Origin: CAMPJU01 sp036675265
Lineage (GTDB): Bacteria > Pseudomonadota > Gammaproteobacteria > Xanthomonadales > Xanthomonadaceae
Reading direction: 5' to 3'
Assembly (NCBI GenBank): GCA_036675265.1
Contig: JAKFFJ010000073.1
Span: forward strand, 124,001-188,000
DNA: 64,000 nt
Shown here: positions 36,661 to 46,211 of the stretch, piece after piece
Numbering within the stretch: position 1 is the stretch's first letter
How the letters are laid out: each line of letters opens with the position of its first letter
Translations under genes and position numbers: made by a program
The notes under the pieces: generated by a model
Database searches by the model: none
What the model saw: the letters and a program-made list of their open reading frames with translations, nothing else
What the model was told of the DNA's origin: nothing

Positions 36661-38904
36661 ATGAACCACCCGCTTTCGAAGGCGCTGGCCATCGCCATCG
36701 CCCTCTCCGCCGCCGGCTGCCAGACCACGGCCCCCCGGGACGACATGCCCTCCGCCACGGAAGCCCCCGACATCGCCATGGCCAACCCGTTCTTCGCAGA
36801 AAGCCCGCTGCCGCTGCACTACCCGCAGTTCGACGAGATCGAGGACAGCCACTTCGCCCCGGCGTTCGACCGCGGCATGGCCGAGCACCTGGCGGAAGTC
36901 GAGGCCATCGCCAACAACCCGGCGCCGGCGACCTTCGAGAACACCATCATCCCGCTGGAAAAGGCCGGCGAGGTGCTCAACCGCGTCGCCACGGTGTTCT
37001 TCAGCCTGGTGGGCGCGGACACGAACGACGCGCGCAAGGCGATCCAGGCCGAATATGCCCCCAGGCTGTCGGCGCACGGCGACAAGATCTCGCTGAACCC
37101 GGCGCTGTTCGCGCGCGTGCAGTCACTCTACGACCGCCGCCAGGACCTGGGCCTCGACGCCGAGTCGGTGCGCCTGATCGAGCGTTACCACACTGATTTC
37201 GTGCGCGCCGGCGCCAAGCTCGACGAGACGCAGAAGGCGCGGTTGCGCGAGATCAACACGCAGCTTGCGACGCTGGGCACGACCTTCAGCCAGAACGTGC
37301 TGGCCGAGGTCAACGATTCGGCGGTCGTCGTCGACACCCGCGAGGAACTGGCGGGGCTGTCCGACGAGCAGATCGCCGCCGCCGCCAAGGCGGCCGAGGA
37401 GCGCGGCCTGGCGGGCAAGTACGTCATCGCCCTGCAGAACACCACCGGCCAGCCGCCCAACACCTACCTGGAGAACCGCGCGCTGCGCGAGCGCATCCAC
37501 AAGGCGTCGGTCGTGCGCGGCAGCCGCGGCAACCAGTGGGACAACACCGCCATCGTCTCGCAGGTCATGCAGCTGCGCGCCGAGCGCGCGAAGATGCTGG
37601 GCTACGACACGCATGCCGAGTACGTGCTGGCCGACGAGACCGCCGGCACGCCGGAAGCCGTCAACGCGATGCTGCGCCGCCTGGCGCCGGCCGCCGTCGC
37701 CAACGCGAAGCGCGAGGCCGCGGCGCTGCAGGCGATGATCGACGCCGAGCAGGCCGCCAAGGGCGAGCCGACGTTCAAGCTGCAGCCCTGGGACTGGGCC
37801 TACTACACCGAGAAGGTGCGCCAGGCCGAGTACGACTTCGACGAGAACGAGCTCAAGCCCTACCTGGAGCTGGACCGGGTGCTGAAGGACGGCGTCTTTT
37901 ACGCCGCCAACCAGCTCTACGGCCTGACCTTCAAGGAGCGTACCGACCTGCCGGTCTACCAGGAGGACGTGCGCACGTTCGACGTGTTCGACGCGGACGG
38001 CTCGCAACTGGCGATCTTCCTCTTCGACCCGTACGCACGCGCCTCCAAGCGCGGTGGCGCGTGGATGAACGCCTACGTCTCGCAGTCCGGCCTGCTGGAC
38101 CGCCTGCCGGTCGTCGCCAACCACCTCAACATCCCCGAGCCGCCGGAAGGCGAGCCGACGCTGCTGACCTGGGACGAGGTGACCACCGCGTTCCACGAGT
38201 TCGGCCATGCGCTGCACGGCATGTTCTCGGACGTGGAGTACCCCTACTTCGCCGGCACCAGCGTGCCGCGCGACTTCGTGGAGTACCCCTCGCAGGTCAA
38301 CGAGATGTGGGCCGACTGGCCGAGCGTGCTGGCCAACTACGCCAAGCACTACCAGACCGGCGAGCCGATGCCCCAGGCCCTGCTCGACAAGGTGCTGGCA
38401 ACGGCGAAGTTCAACCAGGGCTTCGCGACCACCGAATACCTGGCGGCCGCCATGCTCGACCAGCGCTGGCACCAGGTCGGCGCCGACGCGATCCCGGAAG
38501 CCGACGGCGTGATGGCCTTCGAGGCGGCCGCGCTTGCCGCCGACGGCGTCGACTTCTACGCGGTCCCGCCGCGCTACCGCACGCCCTACTTCAGCCACAT
38601 CATGGGCGGCTACTCGGCCGGCTACTACGCGTACATCTGGTCCGAGGTCCTCGACGCCAACAGCGTGAAGTGGCTCGAGGAACATGGCGGCCTGACGCGG
38701 GCCAACGGCGACCACTTCCGCGCGACGCTGCTGTCGCAGGGCGGCAGCAAGGACGCGCTGGAACTGTTCCAGGATTTCGCGGGGCACGCGCCCCGCATCG
38801 AGCCGCTGCTGGAGCGCCGCGGGCTGGACGTGCCGGTGGCCGACGATGCGGCGCCGCCTGCCGGCGCGGGCGAAGGCGAAGCCGATCCGCCGAACCAGGG
38901 CTGA
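36661..38904 (+). CDS. dcp: M3-family oligopeptidase / peptidyl-dipeptidase, lipoprotein
   Basis: A 747-residue zinc peptidase of the thimet oligopeptidase family that trims short peptides. A lipoprotein signal ends at LSAAGC (Cys20), placing it in the periplasm. The zinc site HEFGH is at 512-516, with the third ligand in EYPSQVNEMW, and the Dcp-type substrate residues appear in YFSHIMGGYSAGYYAYIWSE. Length and motifs match Dcp. The C-terminus after residue 725 is acidic and disordered. A TAGGCT box about 30 bases upstream and GAGGAAG before ATG give a normal leader. A strong terminator follows. Confidence 0.9.
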   Translation: MNHPLSKALAIAIALSAAGCQTTAPRDDMPSATEAPDIAMANPFFAESPLPLHYPQFDEIEDSHFAPAFDRGMAEHLAEVEAIANNPAPATFENTIIPLEKAGEVLNRVATVFFSLVGADTNDARKAIQAEYAPRLSAHGDKISLNPALFARVQSLYDRRQDLGLDAESVRLIERYHTDFVRAGAKLDETQKARLREINTQLATLGTTFSQNVLAEVNDSAVVVDTREELAGLSDEQIAAAAKAAEERGLAGKYVIALQNTTGQPPNTYLENRALRERIHKASVVRGSRGNQWDNTAIVSQVMQLRAERAKMLGYDTHAEYVLADETAGTPEAVNAMLRRLAPAAVANAKREAAALQAMIDAEQAAKGEPTFKLQPWDWAYYTEKVRQAEYDFDENELKPYLELDRVLKDGVFYAANQLYGLTFKERTDLPVYQEDVRTFDVFDADGSQLAIFLFDPYARASKRGGAWMNAYVSQSGLLDRLPVVANHLNIPEPPEGEPTLLTWDEVTTAFHEFGHALHGMFSDVEYPYFAGTSVPRDFVEYPSQVNEMWADWPSVLANYAKHYQTGEPMPQALLDKVLATAKFNQGFATTEYLAAAMLDQRWHQVGADAIPEADGVMAFEAAALAADGVDFYAVPPRYRTPYFSHIMGGYSAGYYAYIWSEVLDANSVKWLEEHGGLTRANGDHFRATLLSQGGSKDALELFQDFAGHAPRIEPLLERRGLDVPVADDAAPPAGAGEGEADPPNQG

Positions 38905-38928
38905 TCGCACCCGTCGTCGAGCCCCAAG

Positions 38929-38956
38929 CCGCCCGGAGCGATCCGGGCGGTTTTTT
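38929..38956 (+). terminator. Rho-independent terminator after the M3 peptidase
   Basis: A nine-base perfect stem, CCGCCCGGA (38929-38937) with TCCGGGCGG (38942-38950), a four-base loop and six T's (38951-38956). Confidence 0.9.
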
Positions 38957-38990
38957 CATGCGGGGGATGGCGGCGCCGTGGGCTTGCCGG

Positions 38991-41900
38991 TCACGACTGG
39001 CGGACCGCCTCGGGCAGGATCGATGCGGGTTCGCGCAACAGCACGCGCCGGACCTCGCCGGCGTCGACAGGCGACAGGTCGTCCGCGACCTCGACGGCGC
39101 CAGCCACCAGGCTGCCGACCGGTACGCCGTCCCGCCAGGCAACGCGGGCGCCCGGGAGGCGCGGCACCTTCACGCCCGGCAGCAACGTGCCCACCAGGTT
39201 GAGCGGATCCTGCGCCGACAGCACGACCAGTTCACCGTCGGGCGCGCGACGGCGCACGTGGCGCAGCGCGCCGATCGCCTCGGGCAGCGCGAACTGCTCG
39301 CCGCTGACGCCCGCGACGAACCGCCCGCCGCGGATGTCCCCGCGCGCCTCCAGCCGGCGGTAGACGCGCAACAGGTCGCGCCACGGCGGGAGCCACGCGG
39401 CCTCGCGCTCGAGCAGGCGCCAGCCCACCACGCCGTAGCGGCGCAGCAGCACGCGGGCGATGTGCTCGACATCGTCGGCCTCCACCGCGGCGGCGTCGCG
39501 CCGCGCGAGCGACCAGCGCCCCGCGTCCTCGATGCCGATCAACGCGGTCCGGCGCCCGCGGCGGGCGTGCCGCGACGGCCGCCGCGATGCCGGCACCAGC
39601 AGCGCGCGCAAGCCGGCGAAGCTGTCGCAGTGCACGCGGCCGCGCGCCACCAGTTCGGCCAGCGCATCCTCCAGCTCGGTGCGCAGCAGGTGCGCGCCGC
39701 CCACGAGTTCGTCGAAGAACGAGGCGCCGTGCTCGCGCAGGAACGCCACGACCTTCTCCGCGCGCGACGACAGCAACGGCTCGTCCTCGTGGCGCGCCGC
39801 GGCCAGGCGCGACCAGAGCGCCAGATGCCGCCGCGGCAGCACGACGACCGGCGTTCCGCGCACCGACGCATTGCGTGCCTGGCCCGCGTCGTTCCCGATG
39901 GCGCCGCGCAGCCGCGCCCAGGCCACGCGGCCTGTCGTGCAGAGCTCGTCCAGCCACGAGATCGAGTAATCGGCCACGCGCGCGCGCAGCAGGTCCGCCT
40001 CCCACGCCGCGGCCGGCGCCTCGAAGCCTTCCAGTTGCCCCAGCACGCCGGCCAGTGCCTCGGGGCCGTTGACGCGCGTCGACTGCGTGACCCGCTGCCA
40101 ATCGCACAGGAAGCGCATGAAGTCGCGTGGCGCCACCGGCTCGATCTCGCGGCGCAGCCGGTTGAGCGTGTAGCGGTGGATGCGCGCGAGCAGGTGGCGC
40201 TCGCACCACTCGTCGGCCGCCGCGCCCGGCGTGAACCGACCGCGCATGGCGTAGCCCTCGCCTTCGAGCCGCAGCAGTGCGGTGTCCACGGCGGACCGCG
40301 ACACCCCGAGCGTGCCCGCGAGGTCGTCCGGCGCCACCGGCCCCAGCCCCGACAACCGCGAGCGCAGCACTTCGACGAGCGCGTCCTCGGCGGTCCAGTC
40401 GCGGGCGAATTCCGCAGGCGCGTCGATCGCCGGGTCCAGCGGCGCGCCGGGATGCAACGCCCGTGCTTGCGGCAGGCGCTCGGCGGCGAACCACAGCGGC
40501 ACCGCCCCCCCGACCAGCGTGGCGCGATGGTCACGCGCCAGCTTGCGCAGCAGGTCGCGCCAGTGCAGGTTGGCAAGCCCTTCCGCGGCGGTGACGGCGC
40601 CCAGGCCCATCAGGGCCTCGTGCATCTCGTCCGTGTCGCGGGGCGCCGGCCAGGCCTGTTGGCGGACGTCCTCGATCGCGCCGGCATCCAGGCGGGCGAG
40701 GTCGCCGTCCGCGCCCGGGTCGCCATGCCCGCGCGACATGACGGCATGCGTGCGCCGCTCCTCCAGTGGCGCATCGTCGAGGAACGCGTAGGGACGCGCG
40801 CTCAGTGCCTCGGACGCGAACGGCGACGGTGCGGTCAGGTCGCACGCCACCACCTCCAGTTCCCCTGCCTCCATCCGGCGCAGCAACGCCAGCCAGCCCT
40901 CCGTGTCCATCGCCTCGTGCAGGCAGTCGTCGAGCGTCTGCGCGACCAGCGGGTGGTCGGGCACCTCGCGCTCGCCGACCAGGTTCTCGGCGCACGCCAC
41001 CTGGTCGGGGAACACGGTCGCCAGCAGGTCCTCCGAACGCATGCGCTGCAACTGCGGCGGGACCTTCTTCCCTCCGGAGAACCGGGGCAACGCGAGCGCG
41101 GTGGTCGCGTTCCAGCGCCAGCGCGCGGGGAACAGCGGCGCGTCCAGCAACGCCTGCACCAGCACGTCCTGCGCGGAAGACGAGTGCAGGTAGCGGGAGA
41201 CCTCGACCAGGGGGAAGCTGTGGCTGGTCGACAGCGACAGCACGATGGCGTCCTCGGTCGCCGCCGCCTGCAGCTCGAAGTTGAACTTGCGGCAGAACCG
41301 CTTGCGCAACGCCAGGCCCCAGGCGCGGTTGACCCGGCTGCCGTAGGGCGTGTGCACGACGAGCTGGGTGCCGCCGGACTCGTCGAAGAAGCGCTCGAGC
41401 ACGATGCGGTCGCGCGTGGGCATGGTGCCGGTCGCCGCGAGCTGGCCCCCGAGGAACTCCAGCAACTGGCGCGCGGCCTCGGGCACGAGCCCGGCCTCGT
41501 CGACCAGCCACGCGAGCGTGGCGTCCGCGCCCGCGCCCGCCAGCCGGCTGGCGACTTCCGCGCGCAACCGCGACACGCCCACCGACAACTCGTCGGTGCG
41601 GCCCGGCGCCTCGCCCAGCCAGAACGGCAGGTTGGGCGGCATGCCCTGCGCGTCCTCCACGCGCACGCGGCCCGGCTCGATGCGCACGATGCGGTAGCTG
41701 GTGTTGCCGAGCTGGAAGATGTCCCCGCGCATGCTGTCGATGGCGAAGTCCTCGTTGACGCTGCCCACGAGGATGGCCTGCGGTTCCAGGATCACCTGGT
41801 AGTCGCCGGTGTCCGGGATGGTGCCGCCGGAAGTGAGCGCGGTGAGGCGCCCGCCCTTGCGCCCGCGCAGGCGCCTGTGCACGGCGTCGCGGTGCAGGTA

Positions 41901-43319
41901 GGCCGCGCGCGTGCCGCGCCGCGTGGCATAGCCCTCTGCCAGCATCCGCACCACGTCGTCGAAATCCTTGCGTGCGAGCGACGCGTACGGCCAGGCGCGG
42001 CGGAACCAGTCGTACAGGGCGTCCTCGTCCCACTCGGTGCAGGCGACTTCGGCCACGATCTGCTGCGCCAGCACGTCCAGCGGCGCGGGCGGCATCACCA
42101 GCGCGTCGAGCTCGCCGCGCCTCACGCAGTCCAGCAGCGCCGCGCACTCGACGAGCTCCTCGCGGGTGGTCGGGAACAGCCGACCCTTCGGCACCCCGCC
42201 GACGGAGTGCCCGCTGCGCCCGACGCGCTGCAGGAAGGTCGCGATCGCGCGCGGCGAACCGAGCTGGCACACGAGGTCGACGTCGCCGATGTCGATGCCC
42301 AGCTCCAGCGACGCGGTGGCGACCAGCACCTTCAGCCGGCCATGCTTGAGCCGTTGCTCCGCGTCGAGCCGAAGCTCCTTGGACAGGCTGCCGTGGTGCG
42401 CCGCGACGTGCTCGCGCCCCAGGCGCTCGGCCAGGTGGCGCGCGGCGCGTTCGGCCATGCGGCGCGTGTTGACGAAGACCAGCGTGGTCCGGTGGGCCTC
42501 CACCAGTTCGGCGAGCCGCCCATACACCAGGTCCCAGTGCTCGTTGGCCATGACCGGCTGCAGGGCCACCGGCGTCATCTCCAGCGCGAGGTCCCGCTGC
42601 CGGTCGTAGCCGATGTCCACGATCGTGCAGCCCGGCACGCCGTCCGCGGCGACATGCGGGGCGCCGACCAGGAAGCGCGCCACCTGGTCGATGGGCTTCT
42701 GGGTGGCGGACAGGCCGATCCGCGCCAACGGTCGCCCGCACAGCGCTTCCAGGCGTTCCAGCGACAACGCCAGGTGGCTGCCCCGCTTGTTCGGGACCAT
42801 GGCGTGGATCTCGTCCACGATCACCGTGCGCGTGCCGCCCAGCATCGCCCGCCCGGATTCCGAGCCGAGCAGCACGTAGAGCGATTCGGGCGTGGTCACC
42901 AGGATGTGCGGCGGGTTGCGGCGCAGTGCCGCGCGCTCGGCCTGCGGCGTGTCGCCGGTGCGCACCGCGGTGCGGATCGGCACGTCCGGCAGCCCGAGGC
43001 GCGCGAGCTCGGCCCGGATGCCCTCCAGCGGCGCCACCAGGTTGACGTTGATGTCGTTGGACAGTGCCTTGAGCGGCGACACGTACACGACCTGCGTGGC
43101 ATCCGGCAGCGTGCCCGCCACGCCCTGGCGCACCAGGTCGTCGATCGCCGCCAGGAACGCCGTCAGGGTCTTGCCGGAGCCGGTCGGCGCGGCCACCAGG
43201 ACATGGCGGCGGTCGCGGATCGCGGGCCAGGCCCCTGCCTGCGCCGGCGTGGGCGCCGGGAACGCGCGCGAGAACCAGGCGGCGACGGCCGGATGGAAGG
43301 CCTGCAGGACGGACGACAT
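38991..43319 (-). CDS. lhr: Large ATP-dependent helicase Lhr (long form)
   Basis: A 1442-residue superfamily 2 DNA/RNA-hybrid helicase in DNA repair. The helicase core is at residues about 20-600: Walker A APTGSGKT (44-51), DEIH box VIVDEIHAM, SATQ and QRVGRSGHS. The Lhr-core winged helix and beta-barrel domains follow to about residue 870 (RVEDAQGMPPNLPFW, VVHTPYGSRVNRAW, FPDQVACAENL), and the extra C-terminal domain of long Lhr runs to 1442. True start is ATG 43319; the frame is open for another 450 bases upstream but has low similarity there. No linked ligD or exonuclease is nearby. A GATAAT box ends six bases before ATG, so the mRNA may be leaderless. Confidence 0.92.
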   Translation of the reverse strand: MSSVLQAFHPAVAAWFSRAFPAPTPAQAGAWPAIRDRRHVLVAAPTGSGKTLTAFLAAIDDLVRQGVAGTLPDATQVVYVSPLKALSNDINVNLVAPLEGIRAELARLGLPDVPIRTAVRTGDTPQAERAALRRNPPHILVTTPESLYVLLGSESGRAMLGGTRTVIVDEIHAMVPNKRGSHLALSLERLEALCGRPLARIGLSATQKPIDQVARFLVGAPHVAADGVPGCTIVDIGYDRQRDLALEMTPVALQPVMANEHWDLVYGRLAELVEAHRTTLVFVNTRRMAERAARHLAERLGREHVAAHHGSLSKELRLDAEQRLKHGRLKVLVATASLELGIDIGDVDLVCQLGSPRAIATFLQRVGRSGHSVGGVPKGRLFPTTREELVECAALLDCVRRGELDALVMPPAPLDVLAQQIVAEVACTEWDEDALYDWFRRAWPYASLARKDFDDVVRMLAEGYATRRGTRAAYLHRDAVHRRLRGRKGGRLTALTSGGTIPDTGDYQVILEPQAILVGSVNEDFAIDSMRGDIFQLGNTSYRIVRIEPGRVRVEDAQGMPPNLPFWLGEAPGRTDELSVGVSRLRAEVASRLAGAGADATLAWLVDEAGLVPEAARQLLEFLGGQLAATGTMPTRDRIVLERFFDESGGTQLVVHTPYGSRVNRAWGLALRKRFCRKFNFELQAAATEDAIVLSLSTSHSFPLVEVSRYLHSSSAQDVLVQALLDAPLFPARWRWNATTALALPRFSGGKKVPPQLQRMRSEDLLATVFPDQVACAENLVGEREVPDHPLVAQTLDDCLHEAMDTEGWLALLRRMEAGELEVVACDLTAPSPFASEALSARPYAFLDDAPLEERRTHAVMSRGHGDPGADGDLARLDAGAIEDVRQQAWPAPRDTDEMHEALMGLGAVTAAEGLANLHWRDLLRKLARDHRATLVGGAVPLWFAAERLPQARALHPGAPLDPAIDAPAEFARDWTAEDALVEVLRSRLSGLGPVAPDDLAGTLGVSRSAVDTALLRLEGEGYAMRGRFTPGAAADEWCERHLLARIHRYTLNRLRREIEPVAPRDFMRFLCDWQRVTQSTRVNGPEALAGVLGQLEGFEAPAAAWEADLLRARVADYSISWLDELCTTGRVAWARLRGAIGNDAGQARNASVRGTPVVVLPRRHLALWSRLAAARHEDEPLLSSRAEKVVAFLREHGASFFDELVGGAHLLRTELEDALAELVARGRVHCDSFAGLRALLVPASRRPSRHARRGRRTALIGIEDAGRWSLARRDAAAVEADDVEHIARVLLRRYGVVGWRLLEREAAWLPPWRDLLRVYRRLEARGDIRGGRFVAGVSGEQFALPEAIGALRHVRRRAPDGELVVLSAQDPLNLVGTLLPGVKVPRLPGARVAWRDGVPVGSLVAGAVEVADDLSPVDAGEVRRVLLREPASILPEAVRQS

Positions 43320-43325
43320 CGACCC

Positions 43326-43331
43326 ATTATC
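43326..43331 (-). promoter_or_regulatory. Putative leaderless -10 element of lhr (GATAAT)
   Basis: GATAAT (five of six matches to TATAAT) ends six bases before the lhr ATG at 43319 on the minus strand. No Shine-Dalgarno is between them. Confidence 0.4.
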
Positions 43332-43509
43332 CAGCGGGTCGACGGCCCGGTCCTGAACGGCGCGGCCCGCGTCCCGGTCGCCGTCGGGCCGGCCGAAGTA
43401 GAGCTGGATCTGCCCGGAATGCGCACGCATCGCGTGATCGTCCGACAGCCGCGTCGCAGTGGCTGCGACCGTCACGAACCATTGCCGCCGCGGCCGCAAG
43501 ACTCCCCGG

Positions 43510-44769
43510 ATGGACTCCACCGACGACACCCGCCGCTGGCCCGCGGCGCTGCGCCGCCACGTCCACGCCGGCGCGATGGACATCGAGGAACAGGTGGACG
43601 CCGCCTGGCGCCGGTTCGACGCGCGCTTCGGGCGCAACCTGCCACGCCACATCGCCGCGTACCGCGGGCACGGCGACGCGCGCGGCATCGAGCTGCTGGG
43701 TCGCGTATTGGCCGAGGCCCCGCAGGGTGGGCCGCGCGAGGACGACGACTGGTGGGACAACCTGCTCGCCACCTACCGCCGCTTCGAGAGCGACGAGGTG
43801 CCGGGCGTGGCGGTGACGCTCCGCTTCGGGACGACGGAGGTGTCCGCGACGACCGGGCCGGAGGGCTATTACTCCGCGACGATCGAGCCGGCGGCGCCCC
43901 TGCGCGAGGATTGCCTGTGGGAAAACGCGATCGCCTCGCTGGACGACGGCACGCTCGCCACCCCGCAACCCGTCCTGCAGGTGCCATCGGATGCCCGCAT
44001 CGGCGTGATCTCCGACATCGACGACACCATCCTGCAAAGCAGCATCACCGACTGGAAGACCGCGGCACAGCTGACATTCCTGCACAACGCGCGCACCCGC
44101 AAGCCGCTGCAGGGCGTGTCGAAGCTGTACCAGGCGTTGCAGGACGGCCCGGGCGACGGCGCGCGCAAGGCGCCCATCTTCTACGTCTCCAGTTCGCCCT
44201 GGAACCTGTACGACCTGCTGGACGACTTCATGGACCTCAATGCGATTCCATGCGGCCCGGTCTTCCTGCGCGACCTGGGGCTGGACGAAACGAAGTTCAT
44301 CAAGAGCGCCGGCCATGGCCACAAGCTCGAGCGCGCCGCGGGCCTGGTCGAACGCTACCCGCACTTGCGGTGGGTGCTGCTCGGGGACTCCGGGCAGGCC
44401 GATGCGGAACTGTATGCGGAGGCCGCGCGCACGTTCGGAGACCGGATCGCGGCGATCTACATCCGCGATGTCGACCCGTTGCTGGCGTCGGCGCTGGACA
44501 AGTCCGTCGATGCCCACATCGAGCGCGTCGCCGGCACGTCGGTGCCGATGTTGCGCGCGCGCGACAGCCTGGCGATGGCCGAGCACGCCGCCGGGCTGGG
44601 CCTGCTGGACCCCGCTCGCCTGCCCGACATCGCCGCCGAGGTGGCGCGCGATGCGAAACGCCCCGGACTCGGCGAGGCGGCGACGCAGGAGGCGGTCGAA
44701 TCGGCCGTCGAGGACACCGGCAAGGGCGTCGGGAAAGCGGCGCGCGCCGTCCGGGATGCGGCGAAGTAG
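43510..44769 (+). CDS. App1-family (DUF2183) phosphatase
   Basis: A 419-residue HAD-superfamily protein related to yeast phosphatidate phosphatase App1. The catalytic DxDxT motif is DIDDT at residues 169-173, followed by FYVSSSPWNLYDLL and, further on, KFIKSAGHGHKLE and WVLLGDSGQAD, which carry the other HAD motifs. Residues 1-165 form a family-specific N-terminal domain with WWDNLLATYRRFE; the C-terminus (about 380-419) is alanine-rich. ATG 43510 was chosen; a GTG at 43459 is in frame. Substrate is presumably a lipid phosphate. It is divergent from lhr. Confidence 0.85.
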   Translation: MDSTDDTRRWPAALRRHVHAGAMDIEEQVDAAWRRFDARFGRNLPRHIAAYRGHGDARGIELLGRVLAEAPQGGPREDDDWWDNLLATYRRFESDEVPGVAVTLRFGTTEVSATTGPEGYYSATIEPAAPLREDCLWENAIASLDDGTLATPQPVLQVPSDARIGVISDIDDTILQSSITDWKTAAQLTFLHNARTRKPLQGVSKLYQALQDGPGDGARKAPIFYVSSSPWNLYDLLDDFMDLNAIPCGPVFLRDLGLDETKFIKSAGHGHKLERAAGLVERYPHLRWVLLGDSGQADAELYAEAARTFGDRIAAIYIRDVDPLLASALDKSVDAHIERVAGTSVPMLRARDSLAMAEHAAGLGLLDPARLPDIAAEVARDAKRPGLGEAATQEAVESAVEDTGKGVGKAARAVRDAAK

Positions 44770-44772
44770 CGG

Positions 44773-45609
44773 TCAGCCACCCTCGAACAGGGCCCGGTAT
44801 CCGGGCGCGACGTGGGGGAGCAGCACCGCCGCGGGGACATCCACCGTCTGCGTGCCAGCCGCGTACGGCCCCACCTGGTACGGCGGGAACACGAAGCGCA
44901 GGCCCGCCAGCTTGCCGCCTTCGCCCGGGATCGGCTCGAACTCGCTGAAGTTGTCCGGGTCCGGGCCGGTGCCGGCCTCGATCATCGCCCCGGCGCTGCG
45001 CATCATTTCCGCCCGCGCCTCCGGCGCGATGCCATTGCCGTCCAGCCGCAACGACAGGGCCGCGAACAGCTCTTCCCGCACGTGGTCCGAGATCGCGCGC
45101 CAGCCGGCCGCGTCCGGGACCAGCTCGGCCGCGGTCAACATCCGGTCGCGCTTGGGCAGCCACACGAACCGCCGCACCAGCGGTTGCCCATGTGCACCAC
45201 CGAGATAGCTGCTGCCATCGGCCGCGACGGCCACGACGTCCGGCGATGCGTGCAGTTCGACGAACGCGAGCGACAGGTCGTAGGGGCCGGGCACCGTCGG
45301 ATCCCCACCGTCGGCCTCGGGCGTTTCCAGCGCCTGCGCCAGTTCATCGCGCGCGGCATCGGCATACGCCTTCAACGCGGCGGCCAGGCCCGGGTATTGC
45401 ACGACGGAGCGCGGATAGCTGATGCCGACGATGTAACCCTCGCCGGTCTCCATCACGTCCTCGAGCGCGACAGGGGCGACCACGTTCGAGGCGACCGCGC
45501 CATCGCCCGGTGTCGGACCGCCGGCATCCGGTCCAGGCGCGTCGCGCTGGCACGCGGCGAGCACCATGGACAACAGGCAGATGGCCAGGCTGCGCAGCAG
45601 GCGCGGCAT
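44773..45609 (-). CDS. DUF3298-domain lipoprotein
   Basis: A 278-residue lipoprotein with the lipobox LAAC (Cys20). The mature part has a DUF4163/DUF3298-like layout: YIVGISYPRSVVQYPGLAAAL, SLAFVELHASPDVVAVAADGSSYLGGAH, and the family end motif LRFVFPPYQVGPYAAGTQTVDVPAAVL. Related domains occur in the anti-sigma factor RsiV and in lysozyme-binding proteins, but no sigma factor is adjacent. It converges on the App1 gene with a gap of three bases. Confidence 0.8.
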   Translation of the reverse strand: MPRLLRSLAICLLSMVLAACQRDAPGPDAGGPTPGDGAVASNVVAPVALEDVMETGEGYIVGISYPRSVVQYPGLAAALKAYADAARDELAQALETPEADGGDPTVPGPYDLSLAFVELHASPDVVAVAADGSSYLGGAHGQPLVRRFVWLPKRDRMLTAAELVPDAAGWRAISDHVREELFAALSLRLDGNGIAPEARAEMMRSAGAMIEAGTGPDPDNFSEFEPIPGEGGKLAGLRFVFPPYQVGPYAAGTQTVDVPAAVLLPHVAPGYRALFEGG

Positions 45610-45702
45610 CGCGGGTCCCCGGTCGATGAATGGGGGCAGCGTAGCCAGCCACGCGTGATGCCGGCATGCAAGCGCGCGGACGCGCGCGCGAGTTCCACGC
45701 GC

Positions 45703-45732
45703 AAAAAAAGAGCCCGGCCAATGGCCGGGCTC
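45703..45732 (-). terminator. Rho-independent terminator of the cold-shock gene
   Basis: A ten-base perfect stem, GAGCCCGGCC / GGCCGGGCTC (45710-45719 and 45723-45732), a three-base loop and seven T's on the minus strand (45709 down to 45703). It ends the csp transcript 59 bases after its stop codon. Confidence 0.92.
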
Positions 45733-45790
45733 CTGGTTGTTGCCTGTGCCGTCCCCGCGCCCTTGGCAGGCGGGGGCTGGCGCAGCGGCC

Positions 45791-46000
45791 TTATGCGGCC
45801 TGGACTTCGTCCGCCTGCAGGCCCTTCTGGCCCTGCACGACCTTGAAGGTCACCTTCTGGCCTTCCTGCAGCGACTTGAAGCCGGTGCCCTGGATGGAAC
45901 GGAAGTGCACGAAGAGGTCCGGGCCCGACTCCGGGGTGATGAAGCCGAAGCCCTTGGCGTCGTTGAACCACTTGACGGTTCCGGTCTGACGATCCGACAT
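45791..46000 (-). CDS. csp: Cold-shock protein (CspA family)
   Basis: A 69-residue single OB fold that binds single-stranded RNA and DNA. The RNA-binding motifs are intact: RNP1 KGFGFIT and RNP2 LFVHFRSI, with GTVKWFND at the start. A Shine-Dalgarno-like GGAGT lies before ATG. A gap of about 210 bases to the next gene upstream on the same strand could contain the long structured leader usual for csp mRNAs. A strong terminator follows. Confidence 0.97.
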   Translation of the reverse strand: MSDRQTGTVKWFNDAKGFGFITPESGPDLFVHFRSIQGTGFKSLQEGQKVTFKVVQGQKGLQADEVQAA

Positions 46001-46211
46001 TTTTTAACTCCTTGAAGCGATAGTTGCGGTGTACACGGTCGCCTTCCAAAAGGTCGTACCGGACTGTCGAGCAAGGGGTAATGACGCGAGAGCGATGTAG
46101 CGGATCGTTGGATCTACCGCATCGGAGCCACGATGTACCGTGATCCCGGCATGAACAGTGGGCGCACCATAACCCAATTCCGGCGGGAAGTGTGAATGGG
46201 CCATCACCGCC
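46001..46211 (-). other. Leader/promoter region of the cold-shock gene
   Basis: Noncoding gap between csp and the RluF-like gene. It is more AT-rich than its surroundings. A TTCACA-N19-TATGGT pair (about 46166-46196, minus) is a weak promoter candidate; this would give a leader of about 160 bases, the size typical of cspA mRNAs. No defined RNA structure could be assigned by eye. Confidence 0.35.

Noticed and set aside
43320..43772. A 151-residue N-terminal extension of Lhr
   Set aside because: The frame is open, but the translation has no similarity to helicases, and the normal Lhr N-terminus begins at ATG 43319 with a -10 box six bases before it.
37536..44948. A 2470-codon open frame on the plus strand
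   Set aside because: It runs opposite to lhr and across the M3 peptidase frame, has no recognisable domains, and arises because stops are rare in alternative frames at this GC content.
46001..46211. A structured RNA thermosensor in the cold-shock leader
   Set aside because: The region is noncoding and of the right size, but no hairpin I could draw by eye was convincing.
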